Assembly: GCA_031841125.1 (NCBI GenBank)
Contig: CM063109.1
Span: 11,756,321 to 11,820,320 of the forward strand
From: Acanthococcus lagerstroemiae
Lineage: Eukaryota; Arthropoda; Insecta; Hemiptera; Eriococcidae
Direction of reading: 5' to 3'
DNA: 64,000 bases
Part shown: one piece after another, positions 1-11,097 of the stretch
Position numbering within the stretch: position 1 is the stretch's first letter
Layout of the letters: every line of letters starts with the position of its first letter
Translations under genes and position numbers: made by a program
Notes under the pieces: model-generated
What the model was told of the DNA's origin: nothing
What the model saw: only the letters and a program-made list of their open reading frames with translations
Database searches by the model: none

Positions 1-159
1 TTTTGAACTTCTGAGATCCCAAAATCGGAGTCTCATGAAAAATCTATTTAAATATGCTAAATGAGTTGCGTTAGAATCCACTATTTCGATATAATATTGT
101 TAGATACGTTCTCATTTGAAAATTCAAAGTTGATGGTATGTTTAAACACCCCTTTTCGT
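1..159. other. No gene seen
   Basis: AT-rich sequence before the first recognisable repeat. Short open frames here have no family resemblance and look like chance. Confidence 0.5.
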
Positions 160-1380
160 GGGATAGTAAATTTTTTCACTCAAAAGAAGTGGAACATTAC
201 CCAGTTAAGAGGCTTTACTATGTCGCTCCTAAATCTGATTTTACGCTCAAAATAAGGATTTGGAGTATTGGATTACACGCCCTGTATGATACCGACTTTT
301 CTGATTCTCGAATAATTTACGCTGTACAAGAAGGTGCCGTCTGCCGTGTATCAATTCGAAATCCCAATTTAGTCAATTAAAAACACACACATTTAATACG
401 TAAAATAAGTAAAATATTGATTCGTACACCACGAATAAAAAATCTCTAACGCATAGGTCAGATCAGAAAATATGAAAAATTAATGAACATCGCGACCATT
501 ACACTTACTTTGCCTAAAAAGGGCTTGGAAATCTTTCCAGGTATTTTCTTTTAGAATATTACAGACAATATCTGCTACGCGGGACATATTATAGTTCGGG
601 GGGCGAAGAGGAGATTGTCCTCTCCCCATCAAGCATAAAATTAGACTGGAATCCGCAGTTTGACCAAGTTAGTTGGTAAAACTTTTTTTTTTTTGTTTTT
701 TTTTGTTTTTTTTTTGTGTTTTTTTTGTAGCCTATCAATGGGGATTGAATTTAACTGGAAAATTAACGGAAATAAATTGATTGGTCAGTGGGTATTTTTC
801 GTAGTCTGTGATCTGGACCACCACCAAAAAGAATTGTTTTTTCTGTTTCCGCATGTACATGAATACCGCCTTGTTGTTGAGGGGTAGAATTTCTGAAAAT
901 TTCTTATGTAAATCCCATGTTACATAAATTTTAAAGTTCGCGAAGCCTTGTTTAAAAATTTATACAGCTTTGTTTTAATAAATATGTAAAACAAATTAAA
1001 ATTAATAGGAAACTCCAGAATAATATTTAAAGTGGAACCAAAAAGATTATACCTGGTGTAGGTTGTTAGGTATTTCTTACCAATGAATTTGAAGAAGTAC
1101 AGGAACGTATTTCGTTTCTATTTCAGTGCGCACGACTAACAGTCACGTAGTTACTCTACATAGGGATATGGAAGCCAAAATTTTCCTGGCATTGAAAAAC
1201 CAATAAAGCATTATCAAGCTGAACAATTGTTTTTTTGATAAGACCTAATAATATTCATTTGTGAACGATAAAATATAGTAAGCATAAAGCGAAGTGGCGC
1301 AAACGATTGCTGTGAGTCCATTTGTGAAGAATATTGATGGTTGAGAGCAGTGGCATAAATAAGGGAGAGAATGGGAGTAT
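160..1380 (+). repeat. Dispersed repeat, copy A (interrupted)
   Basis: Bases 160-452 and 1001-1380 align in the same order and orientation with 13076-13690. Shared landmarks include a block reading tgattttacgctcaaaata and a distal block reading ttgctgtgagtccatttgtg. Between the two matching parts, copy A carries about 550 extra bases (453-1000) that copy B lacks, including a long T-rich tract at 679-728. No coding capacity or family is recognised. The small open frames inside are not conserved between the copies, so they are not genes. Confidence 0.75.
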
Positions 1381-2208
1381 ATCCCTCAGGGCCACGGGGA
1401 ATTATTGGGATAAATAGGGAGTATGGGATATATACTCTTTCCTAAATCCAGGGAAACGTGAGAGTCAACAACACTTAAACCGTCCAATTTTTCTTTTTCT
1501 CGTCAAATCAACATTTGTGTGAAGGTTCGTAAAACCACCATTATTCAAACGTATTTTATGTAAAATACTTTTGAATATCTTCCTACACAAGAACTTATTT
1601 ACGCTATTAACTGGCATACATTTCAAAACTTTTAAAAGTCTCTTGTGATATAGTTTTGCTTCTCTCTGGTCACTGATGCGATACTCGAAAGGGTAGTTTC
1701 CGGGGCCAGAGGTGCGGTATCTGGGGCAGTGGCGGACTGGCGATTGCCAGTTGCGCCCTCGTCGTTACGGCGCCCTCGAAAAGAAAAAACTGAAATACAG
1801 GTATAAAAAAATGAAATTTATGCCTTAAATCCAATGCGGTAACAAATAATCATAATCATAGGACAATTAAATAAGTCGCAGAAGTGAATGCGTGCCCTCT
1901 TGTTCTTTCTATCATAACAAATTAACAATGGCGATCTATAGATTGTGAAAATGTATGGCTCAATGGCTGCAACACAAGTTGCATACAAGTCACTTTTCTG
2001 AACAGAAATCGTTGGCCAGTAAAATAATGAAATTGGATTAATTTCACCAAGAGTCAAGAGTTATCATGCGGGGGTTATTCATTGAGTAACGTCCTTTATC
2101 GCTCTAGAGCCTTTATTTATGAACGTACAAAATTCTTACTCATATTTTTGAAAAACGTGAACATTTCTTTATTCTTTGACATAATTACCATAGGTTGATT
2201 CATATGTA
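1381..2208. other. No gene; hAT-like end motifs
   Basis: Noncoding. Two stretches, cagtggcataaa near 1348 and cagtggcggactgg near 1726, resemble hAT-type terminal sequences, but no matching second end was found for either. A purine-rich tandem-like phrase (gggagtat, gggata) lies at 1370-1430. Confidence 0.4.
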
Positions 2209-3121
2209 GGTTGTTCAAAAAGTCGGTCACAAAATACCATAACTCGAAAAGTTTTTATTCAAAATTTACAAAAATTTAAAGGCCTTCAATGTAGTCCCCT
2301 TCCTACGAAAGAACCTTGGTCCAACGGTCGGGTAGTTTCTGAATTCCGAGTAATCGTCGATTTCTGTTGAGTCCTCAGATCTCTCGGCTCACTGCACTAC
2401 TCAGCGCATTCAAGTCCACAAAACGTGTTCCACGAAAGTTTTCTTTCAGCTTCGGAAATAAGTCAAAGTCGCAGGGGCTTATATCGGGACTGTACGGGGG
2501 GTAGTCCAAGACTTCCCATCCCCAGCTGTTGAATAAATTCATGACAGGACTCGCGACATGGGGGGGGGGCTCGCATTATCATACAGGATAATGACGCCGC
2601 GCGAGAGCAGCTCCGTGCATTTCTTTCGGATTTCTGGCCGTAAAGATTTCCGAAGGAATTCGATCTTACCGTCATACGTCTGTCCTCTTTCATTGCCATG
2701 CTCACAAGCATCTGGTTAGTGTATTCGTTGGGCGAATTTGGTGTGGAGGGTCTCCCAGGGCGGGGAGCGATTTCAGTGCTCGTTCTTCCCTCTCTGAACC
2801 TCCTACACCATTTGGAAACGGCGGTACGATGCATAGAATGTTCACCACAAACTTCAAATAAAGCGGCATAAATTTCAGGTGCTTTTTTACCTCGTACAAA
2901 TTCAACTTTTATAAACGCACGTTGTTCGAGAATAGTCAAGCGAGCCGAAGTACTTTCAGAGCTCATCGCGAAACGTTATAAAAACGTCATTCAACATACA
3001 GCATCGAAACACATATTGAAATGTGCCCAAGATATCAGACTACATCCTCGAAATAAAATCATCGCCGTAGATCAAATAGTTCCTGAGAGAGAGCGTTTTG
3101 TGACCGACTTTCTGAACAACC
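2209..3121 (-). mobile_element. Mariner-like element with both TIRs, internally deleted
   Basis: The left end (2209-2234) and the right end (3096-3121) are inverted copies that match at all but one of 26 bases; the core is AGTCGGTCACAAAA. The left end follows a TA dinucleotide, the usual mariner target. The right flank is C-rich and no longer shows TA. The element is about 913 bp, against roughly 1.3 kb for intact mariners, so several hundred bases of transposase are missing. It encodes the transposase remnant at 2270-2966 on the minus strand. Confidence 0.9.
2270..2966 (-). pseudogene. Mariner transposase remnant
   Basis: Mariner transposases bind the TIRs and cut and paste the element with a DDD catalytic triad. 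The N-terminal part is clear: a helix-turn-helix region with the family phrase VSKWCRRFREGRTS, followed by the linker phrase APRPGRPST. After about residue 100 the frame runs into C-terminal sequence in another frame. That sequence shows the family signatures LYDNA and PPYSPD, then a leucine-rich tail. The middle of the catalytic domain is missing, and a frameshift separates the halves, so the gene cannot give an active enzyme. It starts at ATG 2966 and is flanked at both sides by the TIRs, which ties it to this element. The family is certain; the subfamily was not resolved. Confidence 0.88.
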
Positions 3122-3244
3122 CCCGCACATTTATTCCAACGTGAGACTAAATTTTCGATACCACGGTAGTAGAAACGTTTTCAGAAAATTTGTAACTGCG
3201 TTTTTAAATTCCTCATCGTTCTGGTAATGTTCTCCTGAGATCAT

Positions 3245-3880
3245 GTCTTTCAACTTGGGCTGTATGGCGATGGTCCATGATTTCCCAACCATATTTTTTA
3301 AGAAGATCGGAGGTCAGAATTCAAAGGTCAGATTCGAAATTCCCAGAAAAATGGGCTGAGAAACATGCAGGAATTCCCAATTTTTTACCACTTTGTGACA
3401 GGGTTAAAAATGAGCCCGAATAACATTCAATAGTGCTGTTCCCACTCTGAGAGCCTTTTACGAAAAAACTGTGCCAATTGAGTATTTCTGAGGCCAGATT
3501 CTGATTCAGCATGAAACAGTGCATCAGCAAAGTCAGCACTGAAATCCCAGAATTATGAAAACGATTCAAAATCGTTCCTCACTGTGAGAGAGTACCCTTG
3601 GCTGTATTTCTTTTTCCACCTTTTGCCTGGCCTCAAATATCCATAACCGATTAGAATTGAACTAGCAGGGTTACGATGTTATTTGCTACAATTTTATCTA
3701 TTCATTGGTGGCCCTGAGCAGCGGAATTTGAGTATACGACTGCCGTTCGTAAGCCATTAAACGATACCGAATTCGAGTAGAAAATTTCGAAACTGAAACT
3801 TTTATAGTCAGGAAACGGGGCCTTGAAGTTGAGATATCGAGCAAGTACAATAAACAACTAACTTCTATTAAAACATCGTC
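3245..3880 (-). repeat. Dispersed repeat alpha, copy 1
   Basis: This is the reverse complement of sequences at 24100-24680 and 21290-22110. Shared blocks include attctgggatttcagtgct, ctgacctttgaattc and actcgaattcggt. The copies are roughly 75-85% alike by eye. No transposase or reverse transcriptase is encoded, and terminal repeats were not found, so the class is unknown. Confidence 0.85.
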
Positions 3881-4060
3881 ACAGCGTGACCACTCATTGT
3901 CAAACCCGTAGTTTTACATTTATAAAGTTCTTATTCAATGTGGAGCTCTCGTCTTCAAACCTTAAATTATCAAGTTTTGAAATACATATTAGAGAATTTA
4001 ATGTTAGAATCCAATTATGCGACTTTTAGAACTCACGTTTTAATTTCCGTATGATATTTC

Positions 4061-5040
4061 ATATAGGGTCATGGGTTGTTAGTTGACACACGAATTGGTT
4101 TTTTGTCAATTTTGAAGCCATTTGTGAATATTTTTTCAAGTTCTATGGCTTATTTGCAAGAGTGGACTTTTGCGCATGTTTTCTTTTTTTTTAAATCGTA
4201 TTTAGTTTCATTTGAACAGCAGTAATAAATAATTTTGCGTGAGACAAGTTTTTGTGTCAACTAACAACCCACCACGTTGTTAGTTGACACAGGGGGTAAT
4301 GTTAATTGACACACCGGAGAAAACTGGGAAAATTATACAGAAATTGGCTGACGAATGCTCAAAAATTTAATGGGTAAGAACAGAAATTGACAAGAAATGA
4401 CTATAACGGTACAGAACACATAAAATTGAGCAAGAAAACTCCTAAAAATTCAAGAAAGAAAAAAGAAAATTAGTCACAAAACATCGTGGACAAAAAGTGC
4501 TTTTCCTCGTCTGTGGATAGGTTGTGGTAGAACACCTTAATCGTTTCTGCAGTAAAATCTCCGCGTGCCGTTTTTCTTTTACGATTTTTGCGATGCTGAT
4601 CATAGGCGCCAACTTCGCTATTTTTTTTTTTGGGGGGGGGGGGCTCCAATAAAAACTTTGGGAGGCGACGCCTCCCCAATATTTTTAATTCAAAAATGGA
4701 AAAAGTACAACAGATTTTACCATCAATTTTTAAATTTAACAAAAAATAAAAAAAGAGGAAACGAATAACAATAAAATCGACAATACCGAAATATCAGACG
4801 TGTGAGAAGGGTATAATTTTGGCACCAAAATAGATGGAAGATGACCATTCGAATTTTTAAGAAGAGGGATCTTCAACCAACCGTGATAACTTTGATTCTG
4901 CCCCCCCCCCCAATATTTTCCATGAGTCGGCGCCTATAATGCTGATCCATCTAGAAGTAAAAACGTCTTTTAAAATTGGTGTGACAACTAACAACACCCT
5001 CATCTGTGTCAACTAACAACTTCGCGTTTTTTTCCCTTTG
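4061..5040. repeat. Noncoding region with recurrent TTGTTAGTTGACAC motif
   Basis: The phrase ttgttagttgacac, or its reverse complement gtgtcaactaacaa, occurs near 4076, 4254, 4275, 4982 and 5008. A degenerate copy lies near 4303. The copies lie in both orientations and at irregular spacing. No protein reading frame explains them. A separate short element (4602-4938) is inserted in the middle. Confidence 0.7.
4602..4938. mobile_element. Short TIR element with 9-bp target duplication
   Basis: The 337-bp insert begins ATAGGCGCCAACT and ends with the inverted AGTCGGCGCCTATA. The 9-bp direct repeat atgctgatc flanks it exactly (4593-4601 and 4939-4947). Inside are homopolymer tracts: T then G at 4621-4642, and C near 4902-4911. 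A 9-bp duplication is typical of Mutator-like (MULE) elements, but no transposase is present, so that assignment is an inference. Confidence 0.85.
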
Positions 5041-6244
5041 AACCATCACATCGATTGAAATTCAAAATTTTTGGCATCAAACTTATTACGATTCATTCCT
5101 TACTAAATTTTCTTTAAAATGAAGTACAATACACTTACTTTTGGCTAAATTATTTGTTTCGAAACTGACCGGACGCAAATTCATTGTTGCCAATGTATAC
5201 TTCCATTCACTCCGATCTGTGTTACCGTACTCGTTTAAACAACAATTTATACAAATCATCCATTTTCAATAAAACAAACTAAAAATCGTAGACGACGACG
5301 ACGGTCACCACGATGGAATTTTGACCTCTTTGAGTCAAATTCTAGGGGTGAGGATAAAGTATGTTTGACGCATTGACAATGTTGAGGACGTTATTCTCTA
5401 AATTTTGGCGTCAACATTTTCCAAATAGCATTCATAGAAAGCGAGATATTCACCAGTTACAACTTATGCGTTCCATGAAAAAAAAAAAAATCCCTTAAAA
5501 ATAACTTTGAAAATTCTGAAAAAAATTAACCTACAATTATGAGTTATTGATCTAGAAATTCTTTTCAAAAATCCTTTTTTAGACCAGAGGGAACGCAGAG
5601 AAAAAAACACTTTATATGTGCTTTGTGCTAGGACTGGGGGTGGACAAAACTTCCGTTGGTAGATAAGCAGGTGGGCATCGATGTAAGGAAACGGGTCAGA
5701 GATTAATTTGCCTCCTTTCTATCCGTATCAGTTGCTCAGATTGATAAAATTTGAAAATTCTTCACCTTTTCCCATAAGGACTGTGTTACTGTACGGTAAT
5801 GTAAAAGTGTTACTTTCGACCTCTCATCTACGACGTTTTTGGGACAGTTACGAACAAGTTGTAAGGTATTACTTCTACAGCGAATCGGGCCCCCAGTAAA
5901 TTTTGTGTGAAATTTTTTTTTAGCAGGCCTTAGGAAAAGGATTCTAACTTAAAAAAGAACCAGATTTTGGGCTTCTCCTACCATAGTACCGTAAGCCCAG
6001 GTTGGAAGAGCGAGGTTTTTCTTTCTCTTCCTCGGGACAGTGACCTGAACATTTCCGCAGAGAATGAACTTTGTACGATTTTTTCCGAATTCAGTCCTTT
6101 ATTGACTGGACCATGCTTTGGATTCACAATTTACCGGGGACGCATTTTCCGGGTTTAATTTAAATTCAAATTTCAAAACGAACTTTATTGTAATTATTTT
6201 CCTCTAACTTACACATATAGGTACACATACATGTATAGACTAGG
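5041..6244. other. No gene; 3' flank of LINE 1
   Basis: No coding signal was recognised at 5041-6160. Bases 6161-6244 probably belong to the 3' untranslated end of the minus-strand LINE: they lie directly past its stop codon and carry a minus-strand AATAAA at 6184-6189. Confidence 0.45.
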
Positions 6245-9008
6245 TTAAATTGCTCTCTGTTGGGCAAAGGCCTTTCTTAGACGTTCCCATTCCCTCCTGT
6301 TTTGTGCAATCCTGTGATACTGCCTGTGCTGGAACATTCTATCAAATTCATCCTTCCATCTGGTTCTTTGTTTCCCTTTTTTTCTCCCCTTTTCAAAAAC
6401 CAGTCGGAAGTTATTTTTGCCCACCTGTTATTGTCCATCCTCGTCACGTATCCAGCCCAATCCCACTTCAACCTCCTTATGGCATGGAGGAAGTTAATGT
6501 CGTGTTTTAGCTTCTTCTTAATTTTAGATAGCTTAATCTTGTCTTTTCTCTTTATTCCAAGGATTGCCCTTTCTAAATTGTTTTGGTGGATGACGATTTC
6601 TTCTTCTTCAGTTTTAGTGAGCGACCAGATCTGGCAGCCATACGAGTGGGAAAGACACAACTGTTCAAGGTTTGTCCTTTTTGTTTTAATGAAAAATCCC
6701 CTTAAATATTTCTTTCAAAGACCAAAACTTTTTCCAAGAATTGGCTATTCTTATATCTAATTCCAAATTTTTCGTTTTGTTGAATGATATCGTTTGCCCT
6801 AAATATTTGAATTCTTCCACCCTCCCTATTCTTTTCCCCATTTACAGCCACGGGGTTTGTTCGACAAAATTTTTGTTTTTTCTGTATTAATTTTCAGACC
6901 CGCTTCCTCTCCCCTTTCGCCTAATTCTTTCATAACATCTCCTTCAGCTCGTCCCCGGAGCCCGCAACCAGAGCAACATCGTCCGCGAATCTCAAATTGC
7001 TCAATCTCCGTCCGTTTACGAGCAGTCCCTTCGTTCCCCAGTCCATTTTTCTCATAACTTCCTCCAGAGCCGCGCTGAACAGGATCGGAGATAAGGGGTT
7101 CCCCTTCTTCACCCCTCTGTCAACGGGAAAATACCGCCCTGGTCGCTCCGTGATTATCCTTGCAGTTGTTGCAGTTTTATCTTCTTAGAAGACAAAAATA
7201 GTAAAATATTAAAAAAAATTCGAAATATTCCGCAAAAATTGTGGAAATTGGCCAAAGATTCTTGAATATGCTCTAAAAAGCAGAAAGTTTGCCGAAATAT
7301 GCTCGATCAAGTGTGGCTTATTCTTTTTGAATCTTCTATCACTGAAATAAGTTTTCCCGTAACGCCTTGATTGCGTATAGTTTTGATCATAAAGTCATGC
7401 TTGAGGGAATCAAAAGCTTTCTCGTAATCCACAAACGCTAGGTGCAGTTCCAATTAGTATTTCTGTGCTTCTTCCATTAGTTGTTTTAAAGTATACAGGT
7501 GATCTATGGTCGAGAACCCCCTTCGAAAACCAGCTTGTTCATTGGGTTGATACTCATTTAATTGTTTGTTTATTCTTGTTTCGATCAGTTTTGAAAAGAT
7601 TTTCGAGAGAACTGGGCTAAGGCTTATTGGTCTATAATTTTTGATGTTGTGCTTGTCTCCTTTTTTATATGTATAGTAAAATTATGTCTGATTTTTTCCA
7701 TTCTGATGGTATTCGTCCTATTTCTGGAATCATATTAAAATCGTAAGAGAAGTATTTTACTAAAATTTCTCCCCCGAATATTATATGTTCGTTACTGATT
7801 TTATCCGCGCCTGGCGCCTTCTCTTTTTTCAGTTTTTTAACTATTGCTTCGACCTCATGCTCTAAAAATTGTGGAACTTCCTCTCGGATTATATGTTCTT
7901 CCTCGTCTATCAGTTTCTCGCTTTTATCCTCATAAAGTTGCGAGTAAAAAACTGTGGCTACCGCATGGATTCCGTTTCTATCAAATACTTTTTCCCCTTT
8001 CTGGTTGACCAAATATGTAGTCCATTTTTTTCCCGCTGATAGGCTTTTCCACAGTTTCTTAATAATTTTTGTACCGTTTAGAGTTTTTTCAATTAATTTT
8101 TGGTGTTTTTCATATTTCCGCGAGCGAAGTTCCTTTCTTACTAATTTACATAGTAAGTTTAATTCTGTCTTTTTTTGTTCAGACAGTACCTTATTTTAAA
8201 TAAATTCCTTAACTTTATCAGAGTTATTGTTTTTGTTTGCAATGTTTAACTCCTTTGGAGTAGATAAACTTGGGCCTGCCAATCTTGCGGCTTCGTATAT
8301 TGCGCTAGAGATAACATTAATTACACGATCTACGTTATCTTTGCTTGGGTTCCCAGCCAACTCCTCAATGTTGCTCTCCTGTAGCAGCCTACAAATTTCC
8401 TCTTGGTATGTCTCCACACCGTCTGTTTTAAGTGATTGTGTGGTTACTTCGGCTGGTTTCCGAGGTAGTCTCTCCTTATCAACCTGTAACTCGTAGCTGA
8501 TTAATCTGTGATCCGAATGGTATTTAAATTTTGTATCTACCGAATAATTGTGAATTTTTTTTCGAGTATATATTGGGGCCAAAATATAGTCTATCTGGTT
8601 TTTGTACTCCCTGTTCGGGGATAACCAAGTCCACGTATTGCTTTTATTTTTTTGTAAAATGAGTTGATGACTTGTAAGTTGTTATTTTGACAGAAGTCGA
8701 TCATCCTTTCACTTCTTTTATTTCGGACTCCATAGCCGTAAGGTCCCGTTACGTGTTCTTCTCCACATATCCTACTTCCAATTTGGCTGTTGAAGTCTCC
8801 TATAACCAGTGTATCATTTTGTTTTTCGTTTTCCTGGGGGTTTAGTGTTTCCAAAAGAGTTTTGTAAAAATCAATTTTCTCTTCACTAGAGGCTGAAGTG
8901 AGTGCGTACACCTGAGTGATAATAACCGTTTGATGCTGAGATAATTTAATCTTTATGCTTGCTATTCTATCGGTTTCGCCTCGAAATTCTAACAGATTTT
9001 TTTTCCTT
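6245..9008 (-). pseudogene. RTE-type LINE 1: endonuclease C-terminus to end of reverse transcriptase
   Basis: RTE-clade non-LTR retrotransposons encode one protein with an apurinic-type endonuclease followed by a reverse transcriptase. Read on the minus strand, the parts occur in order. The endonuclease phrase VIGDFNSQIG lies near 8790, and its C-terminal SDHRLISYEL near 8510. Next comes the charged linker region. The reverse transcriptase follows, with KAPGADKISNEH near 7800, a palm motif EKAFDS near 7430, KKGNPLSP near 7100 and the catalytic FADD near 6980. The C-terminal tail has RRLKWDWAGYVTRM and ends in QQRAI at stop 6245-6247. Several frameshifts and stops occur, and about 110 bp of AT-rich sequence near 7190-7310 interrupts the palm region. 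A Helitron separates this part from its N-terminus at 11098-11400. It is dead but nearly full length. Confidence 0.92.
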
Positions 9009-9760
9009 TCTCTCTATATACTAAAAAAGTAAAATCCGCCACCGCCACCACCGCCGCCTCCGGGAGAGAAAAACGCACTGCGGGTTGCCTATCTAAAAAT
9101 CCGAAAAATTGCAGGGGCAGATCAGCTACTTTCAAGGACATAATCTGTACTAATATAAAAGATCTCCAAGTTTTAAGACATAACCAACATAATAAGACAC
9201 AAAAAAGACATCTCTCTATCAAGAACCAGAAAAATTGCAGGGGCAGATCAGCTACTTTTAAGGACATAATTTGTTCTAGCATAAAAGATACAAAAAAAGT
9301 AAAATCCGCCACCGCCACCGCCTCCGGGAGAAAAAAATGCACTGCGGGTTGCCTACCTAAAAATCAGAAAAATTGCAGGGGCAGATCAGCTACTTTTAAG
9401 GACATAACCTGTTCTAACATAAAAGATCTCCACGTTTTAAGACACAATTGACATAAAAAGACATATAATGACATAATTACCCATGATCTCCAAGATCTCA
9501 AGTCAAACGATATAAAATGACATAGCTCTCTATATATTAAAAACTAAAACTCCTCATCCCTCCCCCACCCCACCTAAAAACCGCACTGCGAGTTGCCTAC
9601 TTAAATATTAGAAAAATTGCAGGGGCAGATCAGCTAATTTCAAGGACATAATCTGTTCTAACATAAAATATCTCTCCAAGTGGTAAGACATAACCGACAT
9701 AAAAAGACATAAAATGACATAATTACCCATCATTTTCAAGATCACAAGTCGCTGCAGGTT
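9009..9760 (+). repeat. Repeated 5'-end modules of the Helitron
   Basis: The block gcaggggcagatcagctact recurs with small changes at about 9111, 9237, 9375 and 9619. Three of the copies follow a tctctctat start (about 9009, 9211 and 9523). A second shared block, gcactgcgggttgcctac, precedes three of them. The pattern suggests that several Helitron 5' ends lie in tandem. Confidence 0.8.
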
Positions 9761-9774
9761 GCCTACCCTACCCC

Positions 9775-11010
9775 TTGATTGCTCAATTTTCCAGGGGTAG
9801 GCGACCCTCAGGAAGGGGTTCATGGTTGAGAAAGCAGCTCCTGAAGGGGAAAGAGGGCTCTGTGGGGGCGTGGGCTGTCGACGGAGATGAAGTCCCTGGG
9901 TGTGGCGGGAGTAAGAGGACCTGGTGGATGAGAAAGTCCTTGGTGAGAGAGGAGACCTTGGGCCGTTGTGCGGGAAGGGCTGGTGGCGGGGTAGGGTCTT
10001 GAGAGGGGAAGGGCTCTTGGGGGAGGGGTGGTCATGGTTGTGAGAGCTCCTGGGTGGATGGTCAGGGATCTTCAAGGTGGTTGGAGGGCCATAGTGAGGA
10101 CAGGGGCTCTGAAAGGAGATGAAGCACAGGGGGTAGTGGTGGGTGAGAGGTCCTTGTGGCGGAGGAAATCCTAAGTAGGAGAGGGTGGCCATTGAGAAAG
10201 GAGGAGGTAGTGGTGGGTGAGGATCCTAGAGGGGCAGTAAAATTTTGGTAGATAAAGGCCCGGGGGTGTAAGAAGTACTCATGGTAGAGGAGGCAGCTCC
10301 TAAAGGGGAGGAAAACCACGATGGTGGCGGTGACTGTAGAGGGGCGTAAAGACCCCGAGTGGGGAAAGGGTAATAGTGAGGAAAGGGTCCTGGTGGAGGA
10401 GGAAGTTCTTGGTGAGAGATGCGCCCGGGAAGGCGAATGAAGGCCATGGTGCGGAAGGTTCTGGTCCTGTGGAGGAGGTCTTCAGGGGAAGGGTTCTTGA
10501 GCGGGAGGGGTGATCATGGTGGTGGAAGCTCTTAGTTGGAGAACCAGGGGATCTTCGTGGTGGTTGAGCGAGGAGGCCGTAGGGTGATGGAGCCGCGGAA
10601 GGGGAAGGCTGCAGAGAGGTACTAAGGCCGCCATTAGGGAGGTCATAGTGATGGGTGAGGAGGTCTTGGTGAGGGTGTGGTACGTGAACAGAAATGAAGG
10701 CCATAGTGGTGTGGGGTGGTCGAAGGACGTGTTCCTAACCGAGGGCACTCGGGGTGGAAGTGGGTGATCGGGGGAGACTAGGTGGAGGTCTATGGCCATT
10801 GTGGGGAGGAGTTTGTGGCTGAGGAGAGCTACGACTGTTGAGGTGTGACCGTGACAGTGGTGGGGGTGGTAGTAGAGAAGGAGGCGGGGGGGGTGTTGGT
10901 GGTGGAGGAGGAGGAGGCTCGTGATGAAGAAATGATGGAAGGGGGTTCATGGTGGAAGATTGAGGACCACTGATTGAGGGGGAGCAAAAGGAGCACAAAG
11001 CAACCCTCAA
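9775..11010 (-). repeat. Strand-asymmetric, Pro-rich cargo of the Helitron
   Basis: The plus strand is strongly purine-rich (G and A) for about 1.2 kb, and the minus strand is C/T-rich. All minus-strand frames therefore read as proline/serine/histidine-rich peptides. The phrase gatgaaggccat, or a variant, recurs near 9885, 10117, 10434 and 10695, so the segment is a degenerate minisatellite-like array. Overlapping open frames of 70-194 codons exist on the minus strand. None looks like a known protein, and their overlap argues that base composition keeps them open rather than selection. A captured host fragment is possible but unproven. Confidence 0.6.
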
Positions 11011-11097
11011 CTCAGGAACAAAAGTTTCAGACCAAACACTGAGGACTGTGACGGTGGGGGTTGGGCCGCGAAGCAGCCAGGGGGCGAAGCCCCCTAG

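Larger units (their letters stand above)
9009..11097 (+). mobile_element. Helitron inserted in the LINE endonuclease
   Basis: Helitrons are rolling-circle transposons that leave no target duplication, often start TC and end CTRR after a short hairpin. Here the 3' end shows a GGGGGC-GAA-GCCCCC hairpin (11080-11094) followed by CTAG and a T. The 5' end starts tctctatatac. Removing 9009-11097 brings the two parts of the LINE endonuclease together, which fixes both borders to within a few bases. The element encodes no Rep-helicase, so it is non-autonomous. The expected A before the 5' end is not seen (the base is T or C, depending on the exact start). Confidence 0.85.

Noticed and set aside
660..887. 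75-codon Phe-rich frame
   Set aside because: Its first half is a poly-T tract, and the frame is not kept in the matching repeat copy, which lacks this segment.
1346..1740. Pair of hAT ends at 1348 and 1726
   Set aside because: Both read cagtggc in the same orientation, so they are not inverted partners, and no 8-bp duplication was found.
6302..6760. 152-codon plus-strand frame
   Set aside because: It is antisense to the C-terminal part of LINE 1, whose protein is clearly recognisable on the minus strand.
9608..10799. Pro-rich minus-strand frames up to 194 codons as real proteins
   Set aside because: Several frames overlap over the same bases and all read alike because of base composition. 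No domain, signal peptide or consistent start is visible.
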